DNA of 64,000 nucleotides from Siphonodentalium dalli (taxonomy: Eukaryota; Mollusca; Scaphopoda; Gadilida; Siphonodentaliidae): assembly GCA_032622095.1 (NCBI GenBank), contig CP136062.1:227430578-227494577 (forward strand), in the 5' to 3' direction. The position numbers were made by a program, and so were the translations under genes. Each line of letters starts with the position of its first letter. The stretch's first letter is position 1. Positions 25,201 to 40,200 of the stretch are shown one piece after another. A model generated the notes under the pieces. That model made no database searches, had not been told where the DNA came from, and saw only the letters and a list, made by a program, of their open reading frames with translations.

Positions 25201-28200
25201 TATAGAAGCATATAGAAGAGTGTCAATTGCTCATGTTTGTCTGGGGCTCTGTATGGGTTAAATTATAAAATTGTTAAAGAATACAAGAAAAAATTATTAA
25301 AATTGTATTTAATTGTTAGGCCAATGCATTCTCTTATATTATGGTCGACTCGCATATATAAGAGAATGCATTGGCACAGGGTAAACAAAATCCCGACTTA
25401 CGACTGGATTTTATATGGCGGGTCACATATTACCATCTTAAGAATATTGGGTGTCATCTTCCTAAGTGGAGAATGGAGAATTATGCCATTACGAGTTACC
25501 GTTCTTGAAATCGCATCTGCTGCGTGTCTGTTATCGACGGCCGTTCACGAACATTATTGAGTTGCAAACAAAACATGTTACCTGCAAAAGAAGGCCCGTT
25601 ATAACCGATTCGGAAAACAGGGAGAAAGAAACAAGAGTCATAAAGCGTCAAGTATTTTATAGGGAGTGAGATTGTTCGATGGAAGAGATTGAATGCATCA
25701 ATCGAAGCTGTGAGCAATGAACTTCCGGTTCTTCCTGCGAGCTGCGTCTTCCTCGGTGAAGGTAAAAAACATGGCGCGTAGTTTGAAATCGTAATATTTT
25801 TGTTTCCAAGATCAATATTTTCTTCGCTAAATTAGGTTTATACGAAACTCATATAACACGAACACAATCTAACTTGAAAGTTATTTCAATGGGAGTAAAT
25901 AAAAAAATCGCCTAACTGTGTGTACAGTACCCCTTTAACACATATTAAAAATGATCAAATTGTCAAAGAATGTAGAAAATATTTTTTTTTTTAGGCCAAT
26001 GCATTCTCTTATATATGCGAGGCGACCTATGGTCGACTCGCATATATAAGAGAATGCATTGGCACAGGGCATAACTGTAACCATCACAATGTGGTCAATG
26101 AACCGGTTCCAATGATATCCATATTTTTATGGTGTTATTGAGACAGATTGCTATAGTTTGGTAGAAATAACATTTGGCGGAGTTTGTGTGATTTTTGTTC
26201 GTTTTAACTAATGTTGGAACAGGGTTTTAAGCAAATGGGTATTTTCTTCATATATATATGTTAGTCAAGTGTTAGTCAGCTACCCTGGAAGACAGTACAT
26301 ACGGTAGATCAAGGTAATAGAAGACTGGTGATTGAGTGGGGGGGTAGGTCCATAAGTGGGGTCAAATAGACCGTACCTAATTAATTAAGGCATGATTTGT
26401 CACAAACTTTGCAGGTGATAATGATTCTCAAAGCTATGTGGCTCAACCTACGGAATATTGAATGAGAGATGATTAAAATAATTAATCACCGGCGGCGACT
26501 GGTCGTTACGCCATCATATTGTAATATCGTAAATTGTCGCGGGACATTCAACCGAATACAGACGTATGCACGAATATACCGCTCAATTTGTCACGAAATG
26601 TATGAATGAAATCCCGTCTCTCGGGGATGAAGATATATTGATACACGCAGTATGACACTTGGCTCGATATAATTCACCATAATGATGTCACACCAAGGTA
26701 TATTAGAGGCACGGATGGCCTTCGTTACAGGTTATAATTTAGAAATTACAGTTATAAAGTTACGAAAATTACTTGAAGAAAATACTAATAGTATAGTATA
26801 ATGGTAGTATTCATGCGATATTATCCACAAAACACACTGTGTGGACCGAGCATTTGAATATATACAGCACGCAAAGAGTGTGCGATAAGCAAAACACTCA
26901 ACACCGTGGCGAATTTTTTAGGACAGTGATTTACGGTCACCCAATCAACACCGAAATCTTGAGTGGCGAGGATTAGCGAGCGCCATACCGGTATGTTCTA
27001 AACAACTTGGTGGAAGTTTCAACCAAAGTTCAATAGTGGGGTATCCCGGTGTTGAGTGTTTTGCTTATCGTATACTCTTTACGCACTGTATTGCGTGTGA
27101 CTTGTGTTTACATAACACATCGTACGATCTTGACAATAACATACTATTTACGCGATATTTATGGTTGGTATAAGGACAAAATTTGTCTACATTTTAACAT
27201 CCATTCTGTTTATGACGGTTGTAATGGATGTGACTATTGTAACAATCAATCAGTGTATTTCTCAAAAAACCTATACATACATAGGTATGGAGATAATAAC
27301 AGTTAAATATATACAATATGTACATAGGCATGTGAACTTCCGGGTGACAAATGTTGTATACATGGATTACATTACATAACATTCATCGCTACATATATGT
27401 ATAACACTGTAACATGTATATGAATATTTCGAATATATATAAGCATATACAACTAAATAGATTTATTGTATATGCTTACATATACATATTTATAATTATA
27501 TATTAATAACTATGTGTATGCGTATATCGGTACAGTTCTTGTACAAATTATGATATTGCTTGTTCGAGCTATTGTCTAGCTGAGTTATTCGGTCATTTCT
27601 CGATTTACAAGCTTAATAAATTCGCACAACTTGCGGAGATGTCTTACATTGTCGTCATTGAGTAAATCACTCATCAATTTTGTAATTAGGACGTCGGCCA
27701 TGCAGTTAACTCTTTACCCAACAGAAGGGCCCTGTGCCAATGCATTCTCTTATATATGCGAGTCGACCATAGGTCGCCTCGCATATATAAGAGAATGCAT
27801 TGGCTTAACACATTAAAAATTATAAAATTGTTAAAGAATGTAAGAAAAAATGGTAAAAAGTGTTAAAAAAAAGATTTTTTTTAGGCCAATGCATTCTCTT
27901 ATATATGCGAGGCGACCTATGGTCGACTCGCATATATAAGAGAATGCATTGGCACAGGGCATAACTGTAACTATCACAATGTGGTCAAGGAGCCGGTTCC
28001 AATGATATCCATATTTATATGGTTCTATTGAGACAGACCGAAGATATTTTAGGCTGTTGAAGCTTTATTTGGCCGGTTTTGGCCGGTTTGTTGGGTAAAG
28101 GGTTAACATTGGTAACAATCTGCGCCGGGCATTGTTAATTTTTTTACATACGAGAAGGTAGTGAAATTCGTCACCAATTACCCTTAAATTACCCTTGTAT

Positions 28201-31200
28201 CACATAACAGCAATACCCATCGAGAAGGCCATCCGTGCCTTTAATGGAATGTCTGACCGGTGGACTTCCATAGACAGCAATACGAACCAACTTAGAGTAA
28301 CATTGTTTAGGTATTTTGTTGTATACACACTTAGTTAGCTGATTGTTTTCCTCTAAAAGTTGGGTTCGTCGGTCGAAATAAAAATACATTTGAATGCTGA
28401 AAAAAATGGTTTTAAAATAATCTATAGCTTAAAACAAGACTTCAGATAAGTTCAGTCGTGTTAAAACAAAAACTTCAAATAAGTTCAGTCGTGTTAAAAC
28501 CGGACTTCAGATAAGTTCAGTCGTGTTAAAACAAGGCTCCAGATAAGTTGAGTCATGTTAAAACAAGGCTCCAGATAAGTTGAGTCATGTTAAAACAAGG
28601 CTCCAGATAAGTTCAGTCATGTTAAAGCCGGGCTCCAGATGCATACCACGTTATATTTTGGATGACTTGATCAGGCAGTATAATCAGCCATATATAATTG
28701 ATACACCATGCTTAAGAATTGTATTCATTGATTCCTATATGCGCGTACATAAATTATCGGTTCTTATCGAAATTGCCATCTTACAATCGGAATGGCATAT
28801 TAATATGTCCCTGGATTCGGATCAAGCATGGACATTGGTCCCGAATTTCGTCCACGTGGGAATTCGAACCCAAACTGCGATGGCGGTATCCACATAATCA
28901 TCTCGGCTATACGACGACACCCTCAACGGAGCCTTTTCACCAAGAGTTGAGCTGCGTATATCGCTCTGCACATGAGTTCATTTAAAGTCACAGTTAGAGT
29001 ATCATCTTCGCTGTCGATACATACAGCACGGCACGTTGAAGACAATGGAGTATTTTATATGATAATAGGGAGGTTATGATCGGGGGAATAATCCCTCTGT
29101 TGTCACGCAGGCACCAAATTATCCAAAATGTACCAAATGATTGAATGAGATAGGTAGACGAGTCGCATAGAAGGCAGGGTTAACCCGTTATATACTAAAT
29201 ACTCATTGACGAGTAGTTCCCCATGGGAAATCTTCAGATAATAGGTAGTTTGTTAAACTGATTATATAAATATTTCCCACCAATGAATATGAACTCTTCA
29301 GCTATTGTATCATCATTTCGTATGGCTGTCGTCTGCTCATATGTGTATCGTTAAAATCCCTCCACGTGAATAATAGACCATTCCAATGTGTACTGTTATA
29401 ACTGAGTAGGAGAATCTATTTAGTATAGAAAGGGTTAATACATTGCGTGCTACTGTGACGTCGGTTAATTGTCTTATATATTGAACAGACGCATAAAATG
29501 ACCTTCTATTGGTTTTTGTCTGAACCCACTATAAATTTTGTCAATATTTAATTCTCTTGCGAATAATATAATATAGCACACACGTTGTATGCATAACAGT
29601 TGTCTGGTGATATATATCGCGAGGGTCACAATCCTCAAAGCAGAGTAGAGATCTGATTATGTTGGTCATTCGTTGGTTAATAGCTGGTACTTTTTAGCAT
29701 GTTACAACCTGGTGGTTTTGTTGCTCTGTGAGCAAAACATAGATGTTTATGGATAAACGCCGATTAGTACAAAATCCTCGATGAGAATAACGATTAACGA
29801 TATAACCGACGATATAAGTCGATCAATTAACCGAACAATTAACCGTTCAATTAACCGAACATGGAACACGCTCTTAGAACAAATGTGTATAAATTCTGCG
29901 CAATATGTGTTATATTTAATCTTAAACAAAATTTTGTAGAAATGACACATGCCATTTTTATGTATCAGTTGAATTTCATCGAGTCAACATTGAATATTAG
30001 TGAACATGTGAGTGTATCATAGTTATTAGATAATATGAGTTCCATTGGAGACACAGAACTCATAATGGTTACGACAGAACAAAAATATGGGAGCAGCATT
30101 AAAATGTGTTATACACTGTGTTTACATGGACAGCATATAATTGTGTAGCACAAAGTTTCAAAGGTGCTGCCAGATTTTTAATATGGTAGCTTTTACGAGG
30201 TTTGTGTCTTTAATAGATCGTATCTCTTTACTAACTATGATATACTGACAGCATATTCACTCATTTTCAATGTAAAGAAAATTCCACCGACACATATATG
30301 TCATGAATGTGTCATTTCTACATAATTTTGTTTAAGATAAACTTGTGAAGAATTTAACACATTTGTTCCAAGTGTGCATGGTCATGACGGAATCACCGTT
30401 CGGATGAGTGCATGGTCACGACGGAATCACCGTTCGGATGAGTGCATGGTCATGACGGAATCACCGTTCGGATGAGTGTATGGTCACGACGGAATCACCG
30501 TTCTGATGAGTGCATGGTCATGACGGAATCACCGTTCGGATGAGTGCATGGTCACGACGGAATCACCGTTCTGATGAGTGCATGGTCATGACGGAATCAC
30601 CGTTCGGATGAGTGCATGGTCACGACGGAATCACCGTTCTGATGAGTGCATGGTCATGACGGAATCACCGTTCGGATGAGTGCATGGTCATGACGGAATC
30701 ACCGTTCTGATGAGTGCATGGTCATGACGGAATCACCGTTCGGATGAGTGCATGGTCACGACGGAATCACCGTTCGGATGAGTGTATGGTCATGACGGAA
30801 TCACCGTTCGGATGAGTGCATGGTCACGACGGAATCACCGTTCGGATGAGTGTATGGTCATGACGGAATCACCGTTCGGATGAGTGCATGGTCATGACGG
30901 AATCATCGTTCGGATGAGTGCATGGTCACGACGGAATCACCGTTCGGGTGAGTGTATGGTCACGACGGAATCACCGTTCGGATGAGTGTATGGTCACGAA
31001 GCACGACGGAATCACCGTTCGGATGAGTGTATGGTCACGACGGAATCACCGTTCGGATGAGTGTATGGTCACGATCGAATCACCGTTCTGATGAGTGTAT
31101 GGTCACGACGGAATCACCGTTCGGATGAGTGTATGGTCACGAAGCACGACGGAATCACCGTTCGGATGAGTGTATGGTCACGACGGAATCACCGTTCGGA

Positions 31201-34200
31201 TGAGTGTATGGTCACGACGGAATCACCGTTCGGATGAGTGTATGGTCACGAAGCACGACGGAATCACCGTTCGGATGAGTGTATGGTCACGACGGAATCA
31301 CCGTTCTGATGAGTGTATGGTCACGACGGAATCACCGTTCGGATGAGTGTATGGTCACGAAGCACGACGGAATCACCGTTCGGATGAGTGTATGGTCACG
31401 ACGGAATCACCGTTCGGATGAGTGTATGGTCACGATCGAATCACCGTTCGGATGAGTGTATGGTCATGACGGAATCACCGTTCGGATGAGTGCATGGTCA
31501 CGACTGAATCACCGTTCGGATGAGTGTATGGTCATGACGGAATCACCGTTCGGATGAGTGTATGGTCACGATCGAATCACCGTTCTGATGAGTGCATGGT
31601 CACGACGGAATCACCGTTCGGATGAGTGCATGGTCACGACGGAATCACCGTTCGGATGAGTGTATGGTCACGACGGAATCACCGTTCGGATGAGTGCATG
31701 GTCACGACGGAATCACCGTTCGGATGAGTGCATGGTCACGACTGAATCACCGTTCGGATGAGTGTATGGTCGTGACGGAATCACCGTTCGGATGAGTGTA
31801 TGGTCACGACGGAATCACCGTTCGGATGAGTGTATGGTCACGACGGAATCACCGTTCGGATGAGTGCATGGTCACGACGGAATCACCGTTCGGGTGAGTG
31901 TATGGTCACGACGGAATCACCGTTCGGATGAGTGTATGGTCATGACGGAATCACCGTTCGGATGAGTGTATGGTCACGACGGAATCACCGTTCGGATGAG
32001 TGTATGGTCACGACTGAATCACCGTTCTGATGAGTGTATGGTCACGACTGAATCACCGTTCGGATGAGTGTGTGGTCACGACCGAATCACCTTTGGGATG
32101 AGTGTATGGTCACGACCGAATCACCGTTCGGATGAGTATATGGTCACGACGGAATCACCGTTCTGATGAGTGTATGGTCACGACGGAATCACCGTTCGGA
32201 TGAGTGTATGGTCACGACGGAATCACCGTTCGGATGAGTGTATGGTCACGACGGAATCACCGTTCGGGTGAGTGTATGGTCACGACCGAATCACCGTTCG
32301 GATGAGTGCATGGTCACGAATGAATCACCGTTCGGATGATAGCGGGAACGATTGAATCTGTATAGTAGTAGTCCCGCTTCTAATTTGAGTTGTTATGTCT
32401 TTTGAATCGGGTGGCTTTCCTGATTCTTGCAAACAGGCAAATGAAGAGTCAATGAATTTAATGGAGGTGGTCTATATATTCATGCCTCAGTCAAAATCGA
32501 AATTTATATTCAGGGTCGTGTATCCAATATACAAACAGAATTGGAAGCCAAATACATCTTGAGCAAACTCAGTTGTGATACAGAGTATTTATGCCTCTGT
32601 TGTTTAATAACGTTTAACATTGAAAAGCTTTCACAACAACACATCATATCATCTTAACATTATTGTTTTGCTTACTCTTGGTGCATGGTAAAGCGGAAAC
32701 ACATATTGTTTCACAGTGGGGAATGTGGTTCTGAAAACATTGCAGACACACTAGATCTGACAAGTATGATGCCTCCATCGAAGTGCAAACAATATAAATA
32801 TTTACACCAATATTTGGACATGGGGAGAATAATTTTGAGCTAGAACATTGGCCTCCGCTTTGACATTTGGTCGCCGCAATTTCAGAAAATAATGGTACAT
32901 GACTTCTTTTGAATTGTCAATCACGGAACATCGCCTTCTGGGAGCTGTTCTCGTGTGATAGCGTTTGACAGTCGCCTATTGTAAACTGATGACGATCGTG
33001 TGAATGATAGCTATATAGTGCTGTCGAGACTCACTCTAATTGAAATTGTCTACTTAATTTGGAAGAATTGATAGGTTAAGTTGATAAATATACGAAACAC
33101 CCACGTTTTCTCACAGAAACGAGATAACCAGGGGGGGGGTTGCAAAACATTCCGTACACATGGCCGGGTGGGTGGGTGGTTCATAAGTCGAGAAAACCCG
33201 TTATTCTGCCCAGACGAAGGCGATCACAAAGAAATCCCTAAATAGCCCGGACGATGTCGGGCACATCAGCTAGTTCGCTATGTTTTACAAATTATGGGAT
33301 ATGGTATTATAGGATATGGTATTATGGGATATGGTATTATGGGATATGGTATTATGGGATATGGTATTATAGGATATCCTATATTCTGATGTTTAATCGA
33401 ACATCCCGTGCCACGTGTTACTGAGATTAACACGTTCACTGCCGACTACGAATTATCTCATGGGCGTCGGCAGTGAACGTGTTAACAACTATCATTATAT
33501 ACGTCATCGCGAACCCCGATTACATACTGTTTGCTATATAATCCTTGTTGTATTGGCTGAAAGAAGAGTATTACAAATGAGAGGCTACATTTTATATCTG
33601 GAAGCCTGACCTAGTATACCAAATGAGAGGCTACATTGTATATCTGGAAGCCTGACCTAGTATACCAAATGAGAGGCTACATTGTATATCTGGAAGCCTG
33701 ACCTAGTATACCAAATGAGAGGCTACATTGTATATATGGAAGCCTGACCTAGTATACCAAATGAGAGTCTACATTTTATATCTGGAAGCCTGACCAAGAT
33801 GTCGATCCATCCATTTATCAGCGTGTCATTCGACATTGATTATGTTATGGAGCCCGTGCACCACTGAATCAGCTGATTGGCGAGACACAGATATCACTAA
33901 CCTTTGGATTCATGAATGGATGACAGACATCCTCACGCGTATATTGTACATTACTAATGTGAATGATTCTGCGTTCGATCCGACTCCGTGTTCCTAATTT
34001 GTATTCACCTCATCCCATTTGGTGCACGTTTTGAGTGAGATATTTGTTGTTTGTGAGATGGATATGTTGACAATCATGGTATTCTAAATACATTGATTAC
34101 TCTCCTTCCATAATTATTCAATGTGTAGAGTGCATTTTCGCGGTAAACACTTCTGTTTTCTCCTAAAACTAAGTATTGCATATAATCTCGGCTTTCTATT

Positions 34201-37200
34201 GACATATATCTATCTATTTATGTGTACTGGAGACCGCATTATCGGGTATTATATCCATTGCACGTCTGTGCAGAATGGGGATAGCGTGTGTTCAGAAAGG
34301 AGATGACAGTGATATATGAGAATCAGGTTAAGGATTTATGTTACCAGAAGAGAGATCAAAACAGTTAAAATACTAGGTTAAAAGAAATGTTCATTTGAGC
34401 CAGTTATATGATATGCTGGTACACAGACTTTCTGAATATATCAGAAATATGTCAGAAAGGGTGTGACCAGGTCAGAGTTTAGATTATTTCAGGTGTGGCC
34501 AGGTCAGAGTTTAGATTATTTCAGAGAATTGCAGTGGCGGGGAAGAAGGGACATTTGAAGTAATTTGGGCCTGTATGCATGCGGCGGAATGATTCCTGAT
34601 GGTCGTATCGAGTTTTTCTTGAGGGCTTTTCAAGATAAGTTGGTATTTGATTTGCCACATGGTTTTTTTTGTTTTTGTTTTTGACTAGACACAGTTCTTC
34701 TAAGATCCAGTGATTTCAAATTTAGATCAGAAGTCATAGCCGAAAAACTTGCATATCTTGAGTATTGATGTTTTTTTATCCACCGTACAGCCCAGTTTGG
34801 AACTTTTTTTAATTTCGACAATATTTGTGGCTGTGTAAGGTGACCATGCGCAAGCTGCATATTCTAATTTAGGCCTACCACATACCACAGCTTGATATGG
34901 TATTCTGCGAATAACTTCATTTTTTGGATTTTAAATTTCTTTTCAGGAACCCAAGAGTTTGATTTGCACTTGTTGTTATTTTATTTATATGCTCGTTGAA
35001 TGACATGTTTGTGGTTAGGTCAACCCCGATATATCGGGCTGTGCTGCTATGTTGCAAGATTTGCCCATGCAAGATGTATTGGTGGTAAACTGGGTGTTTC
35101 TTGCGAGCCACTGTTAGTACTTGGCATTTCCCCGGATTAAACGACATGACCCATTTTCTTTCCCATTCCTACAATTTAATTAGATCGGTTTGTGGAGTGT
35201 TGTGATCTGAGGGGCTTTTGATGGTTATGGATATGGCTGTGTCATCAGCAAAGTGTCTGGTTTGTGATATTAAGTCCTTAGGGATGTAATTTATATTCAG
35301 TAGAAAAAACAGGGGGGGGGGTCTAGGACAGAGCTTGAAATTGGTCCTCTGATGCCGTGTTCATTTAATTTGTATAGTTGCTTTATCAAAAGCTTTGCTG
35401 AAGTCTGACAATATTAAGTCAGTTTGGTGCCCTGCAAAAAGATTTCCAACAAGGTTGTCAATGAGTTGTACTAGCTGTGTTTCACAGGACCGGCGTTCAC
35501 GAAAACCATGCTGTAAGTCATACAGTACGTTATGGGTTTTGAAGTGTGTAGTTATATGAGATGCAATTATATGCTCTGCAATCTTACACATCATGCATGT
35601 TAAGGTGATTGGCCTGTAGTTTGAGTTTATGTTAAGGTGATTGGCTTGTAGTTTATCTGCCTTTTTGTCCCCCGAAAAATTTATTTTTGGGAGACTATTG
35701 TAATCAGCCCCGTCCGTCCGTGCGTCCCGTCCGTGCGTCCGTGCGTCCGGAGTTATAACTCCAGTAATGATAATCCGATTTGATTGAAACTTGGTATGTA
35801 GGTGTCTCAACCAAGAACACAGGTGCTCTGAAATTCTGGGTTTGATCCGATGTTCTTTTATGGAGTTATTTCCCTTTTTCAACTTATTTTCATTTGGATC
35901 AGTCATAACAAGATACAGGCTGAGTTCAAATTTGAGTTTGATCCGATGATTTTTCCTAGAGTTATGGACTTTTTTCGACTTAGAAAATTCAATTCTTCTT
36001 GTTTATTCTTTGATTTCCGGATGATAACTCAAGTTTGGATTGTTTAATTAGAAATTCTGGGGTTTTTTTTTTAATTTGAGTTTGATCCAATAATTTTTCC
36101 CAGAGTTATGGGCCTTTCGACTTTGAAAAACATTTTTTATAATTTTCTGTATGATGTAATCAACTCCTCCTACAGTTTTGATCGTAGATATTGAAACTTC
36201 AGAGTATTGTTACCCACATATTGGAGATGTGCAACATGTATATAGATGACGGGAAAAAATTGTTTTAAGGAATTGTTAACCCTTTAACGACTTAGAACAT
36301 TTCAACATTTTATTTCTTTAACAAAGCGGCATCGACTTGCCATGCACGTTGTCTGGGGACACTGTGGTCGGCTGACCTTTTATTGAATATTGGAACTTCA
36401 TTGCCTTTTGTCTATAAGGTAACATCAGTTTTTATATTAGCTTCAAGCAGTTGAAGAGAGAAGCGTGAACTGCGACTTGTCAGCTTACTATTCTGCAGAT
36501 AAAGCAATTTTCTTATATTCCGATTCTTTATAGACCAGTAATGGAAGCAGAGTACCGTTCATTTGTATTCATTTCGCCCAATTTGGGCGGTTGTGTGATG
36601 GTGTTTTTTCATCTGATGTGTGTGTCGGAATAAATGAGGTGGAGGATTTCTGTAAATGTTAGCCCAAACTACATTTCCAAGTAACGATGGTTTTGTTGTT
36701 TATTTTGAGGAATCATACCACATCAGACGAATTCAGCCCAAATATATTAACAGTTGTCATGTAAAACATTTGCAGTAGGTTGGCGTTATTTGGTATTTGC
36801 GGATGTCGTTTAACATGGGGACAATAGACTACTACGCTTGAGCGGGCATGTGCATTTGTCGTTTTTTAATGTATAGAAACTTGATAATCAATAACAGAGG
36901 CATTCTCTGTCAAATACAGTCGCTCTATTTACGATATTAATTGGGGAACTTTCTAAATTAAACTACGCACAAACGGATACCTGTTGCAAATTAAGGAAGC
37001 TTGCACGCGATTATGGCGCCACCTATAAAAGGTGCCGGAAACCGGTCCACTCGCCCCAGGGCCCACTCGCCCCAGTCGAATTGGGCCAGCTCGGGACACA
37101 CTATAAAGTATATGCCGAGGCCGAGGCCGGCTCGGAATGAAAGATGTATACGAGGTGTTATATGGCGTTTGGTCCGTTGTTTCTCAATGAATATTATTGA

Positions 37201-40200
37201 AATATGTCCGGGCTGGGACATGGAATACCATAACGTTTGAATTGTTTTTAAATTCACAAATTTGTTGATTTTATTCAACTTTTTCGTTCTGAAACACAAT
37301 ATAAAGTGTATGCGGCCGGCTCCAAAATAAAAGGTGTAATCGGACTTGATGTCGCATTATCTTCTTTGTTTATAAATGGACATGACTGAAATTTAGTACA
37401 TATGTCAGGGTTATGACATGGAAAACATTAACGTTTCAATTGTTTTTAAATTCACAAATTTGTTGATTTTATTCAACTTTTCGTTCTTTCATTCTATAAA
37501 GTGTAAGCGGCCGGCTCCATTTAAAAGGTCTATGTGCTTAGTGTCATAGGTAATCGGATTAACTAATTGGCGACTCTAAACTATTGTGTTTTGGGGTATT
37601 TGAGGTTTTTTGTGAAATAATAATTTAGAAAGTGAATACATTTATTTTAAATGATAACTTCATTTAATCATAATAAACACATAAAATATAATAACAAACA
37701 TGAGACATACATGATTTATAAACTGTTAACAAAATATATCAAACTCAATACATGACAAATATGACCCAATGAAGTTTATAAAGTGCACATAAAAATATTA
37801 AAGTAAGAATCTTTTTAAGGAAGCCGATAAAATTAAATTTTAGTTAAATTTAGAAAGTGGCAATTATTAATTTACTGTTTTAAATATAAAAATATTATTG
37901 AAATTATTATGTCAATTTTGTTAATTAATTATTAATTTACTTTTTTTAAATATAAACTTTATTATTCATATATATTGTTGTCACCGATTTAGGTTGTCTT
38001 TTGTCTATAAAAATAAAATATTCTGTCGATATATAGTTTCATCATTGTGCGGTCGAAACATCCACAGCAGTCTTACAAAAATCACCTTTTCTGGTTTTGC
38101 ATTTTTTATGTATAGAATGTATAAAAAAGGGAGATAACTTGCCAAATGTCATTAAAACATCGATAAATCTGGCGTATAGATCGAAATTGGGTAAAAATTT
38201 CGGGATTGAAAAAATACCACACAATGATGAAACTATATATCGATCTAATATACATGTCTCAAAGTTATCGGGGCGGAGATGCCCTTAACAACAATTTTTT
38301 CAATCCCATCATTTTATAGACAAAAGACAACCTAAATCGGTTGAACAAGGAGAGGTGTTAACAATTAAAGTGCAAGATAACTAGTTGTGACTGGTATGCA
38401 AAAAATAGGCATTTCGATTACACCCTTTTACGACCGGGTAGCATCATATCGCACGTTCCTAACTTGATTTTCACGTGCCACAAATGTACATTTTTATATT
38501 TCCACAGCCAATATTGCTACTTGTGCTAACAAATTTTGAATTTAAATGGGACTCATGGAACCTTCAGTTATAGAATCAAATCGGGAACGAATATCCACGA
38601 ACCGTGCACAATGTAATTTGCTGAATAGACATGATAGTTCATATTTGGTATAGGAACTCGTGGAGAGAAATTGTTGCCTAACTTGACTCATTATTGTTTA
38701 GATTTAAAATGGCCGACCGCGCGACTTTGCAAATACATTTATTCTGATTGAATATTGTGAAGTGAAAACCACCGATGTGTGTCGCGTAACGGAACACTTT
38801 CTATCAGTTGATCTTGAATTTTACTATTTTTATGGCTAAATAATTTGGTTGATCCTACAGACGATATCCTTGTCCGATCGTCACCAGATGCCACAATGAT
38901 CTTCTGGATAACCAGGATGAGAGTAATCTAAAATTTCGTTAAAAAACATGACCACAGGCAACAATTTTGTATCTTACTCTTTGCATGACTGAATTCTTTA
39001 GCACCTGTACAGACCACATCCCTCATCTGATAGTCACCAAACTTCATATTTATCTTCGGGGTGACCACTAGATGGGAGCTATCGAATGCTTTGAATTTCT
39101 TTGGAAAACATTGTCGCCATCAGTCATCTTCTATTTTGGTTTTTATATACATGTATATCTTTTCATGCGGATAGCCAGTAATACTTAGGTAGTTCAACTT
39201 TCCGCATTCCTGTCATCATTTGAAATATAAAAATTTACCTGATACATGTAGTCCAATGAAAATTAACAAGCGTCCATAAATTAAATTTACCTATGGTCCT
39301 ATTATTCCTCACAATCACATGCACCCTTCAAAATTTTGTTTCGTCGTATCTATTTTTAATGACCCCTATGGTAATATTGATATAGATACATTTGTCAAAC
39401 ATTTCTTTGTACAATATACAGGTATATAGTTTGTAACTAAATCTAGAAATATATAATACTAGCTGATGTACTCGACTTCGTTCGGGCTATTTATGGATTT
39501 CTTTGTGATCGCCTCCATCTGGGCAGTGCCCGGTATATACAGCGTCTGGACAAACTATTGTTTAATTGGTCCAGAAACATGCCTATATCAGCGCGTTCGA
39601 GGACATGGTCGCACGTGAATTTGGAACCGCTCATATTATTCCCGGGATCAAAGTAAGTCTATATACGCACCAAATTTGAGTTGTATCGGTGGAGCAATTT
39701 TGGATTCTTTAACACACATACACACATACAGAAGTTCCAAAATATGTAATCGATGAACATTAATTGGGACTGTTGTATTGCCATAAGAAGCTCATAGATA
39801 GATAGTTTAATGACATAAAACGTCCACACGAGAACGATGTCAAAATAACAAATATATATAACAATGTCAACAATGATTCAACATAATGCATATAATATAG
39901 TAACTCTTTCATTATTATATCAGTAGAATTTGACCTTTCTTTGAAAAATGTCCGGACCATGTTGCAGATTATGTTGCATGTATGAGGCTCGTTGTTTTGC
40001 ATTATGTATTGGAATTTTTGGCCATCATTCAATCCAATAAATTTATCACTCATCATCCCTATCTCACAAAAGAAGTGTTTACGCATCTTATCATATGAAG
40101 TTGACAACATGCCGATTATTAGCCGAATTAAACCTAAGCCCAACTTTCGCGATGCTTCAATCTCGCACCAGAAGATATCGATTCTGACTGGGTCGTTGTT

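Noticed and set aside
25466-25717. Overlapping open frames on both strands
   Set aside because: Neither shows a recognisable domain or splice support.
28859-28909. Functional tRNA gene on the minus strand
   Set aside because: A and B boxes are good but no canonical D and anticodon arms fold; better explained as a SINE head.
30374-32338. Possible CRISPR array
   Set aside because: Repeats are directly head to tail with no unique spacers, and the context is an animal genome.
4615-32338. Common origin of the two 34-base minisatellites (4.6 kb and 30.4 kb)
   Set aside because: Same period but unrelated sequences; most likely coincidence, as with the two 48-base arrays.
30500-32340. Hammerhead-like CTGATGAG within minisatellite units
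   Set aside because: Most units read CGGATGAG, the required GAAA core is absent (GGAATC instead), and the stems do not form.
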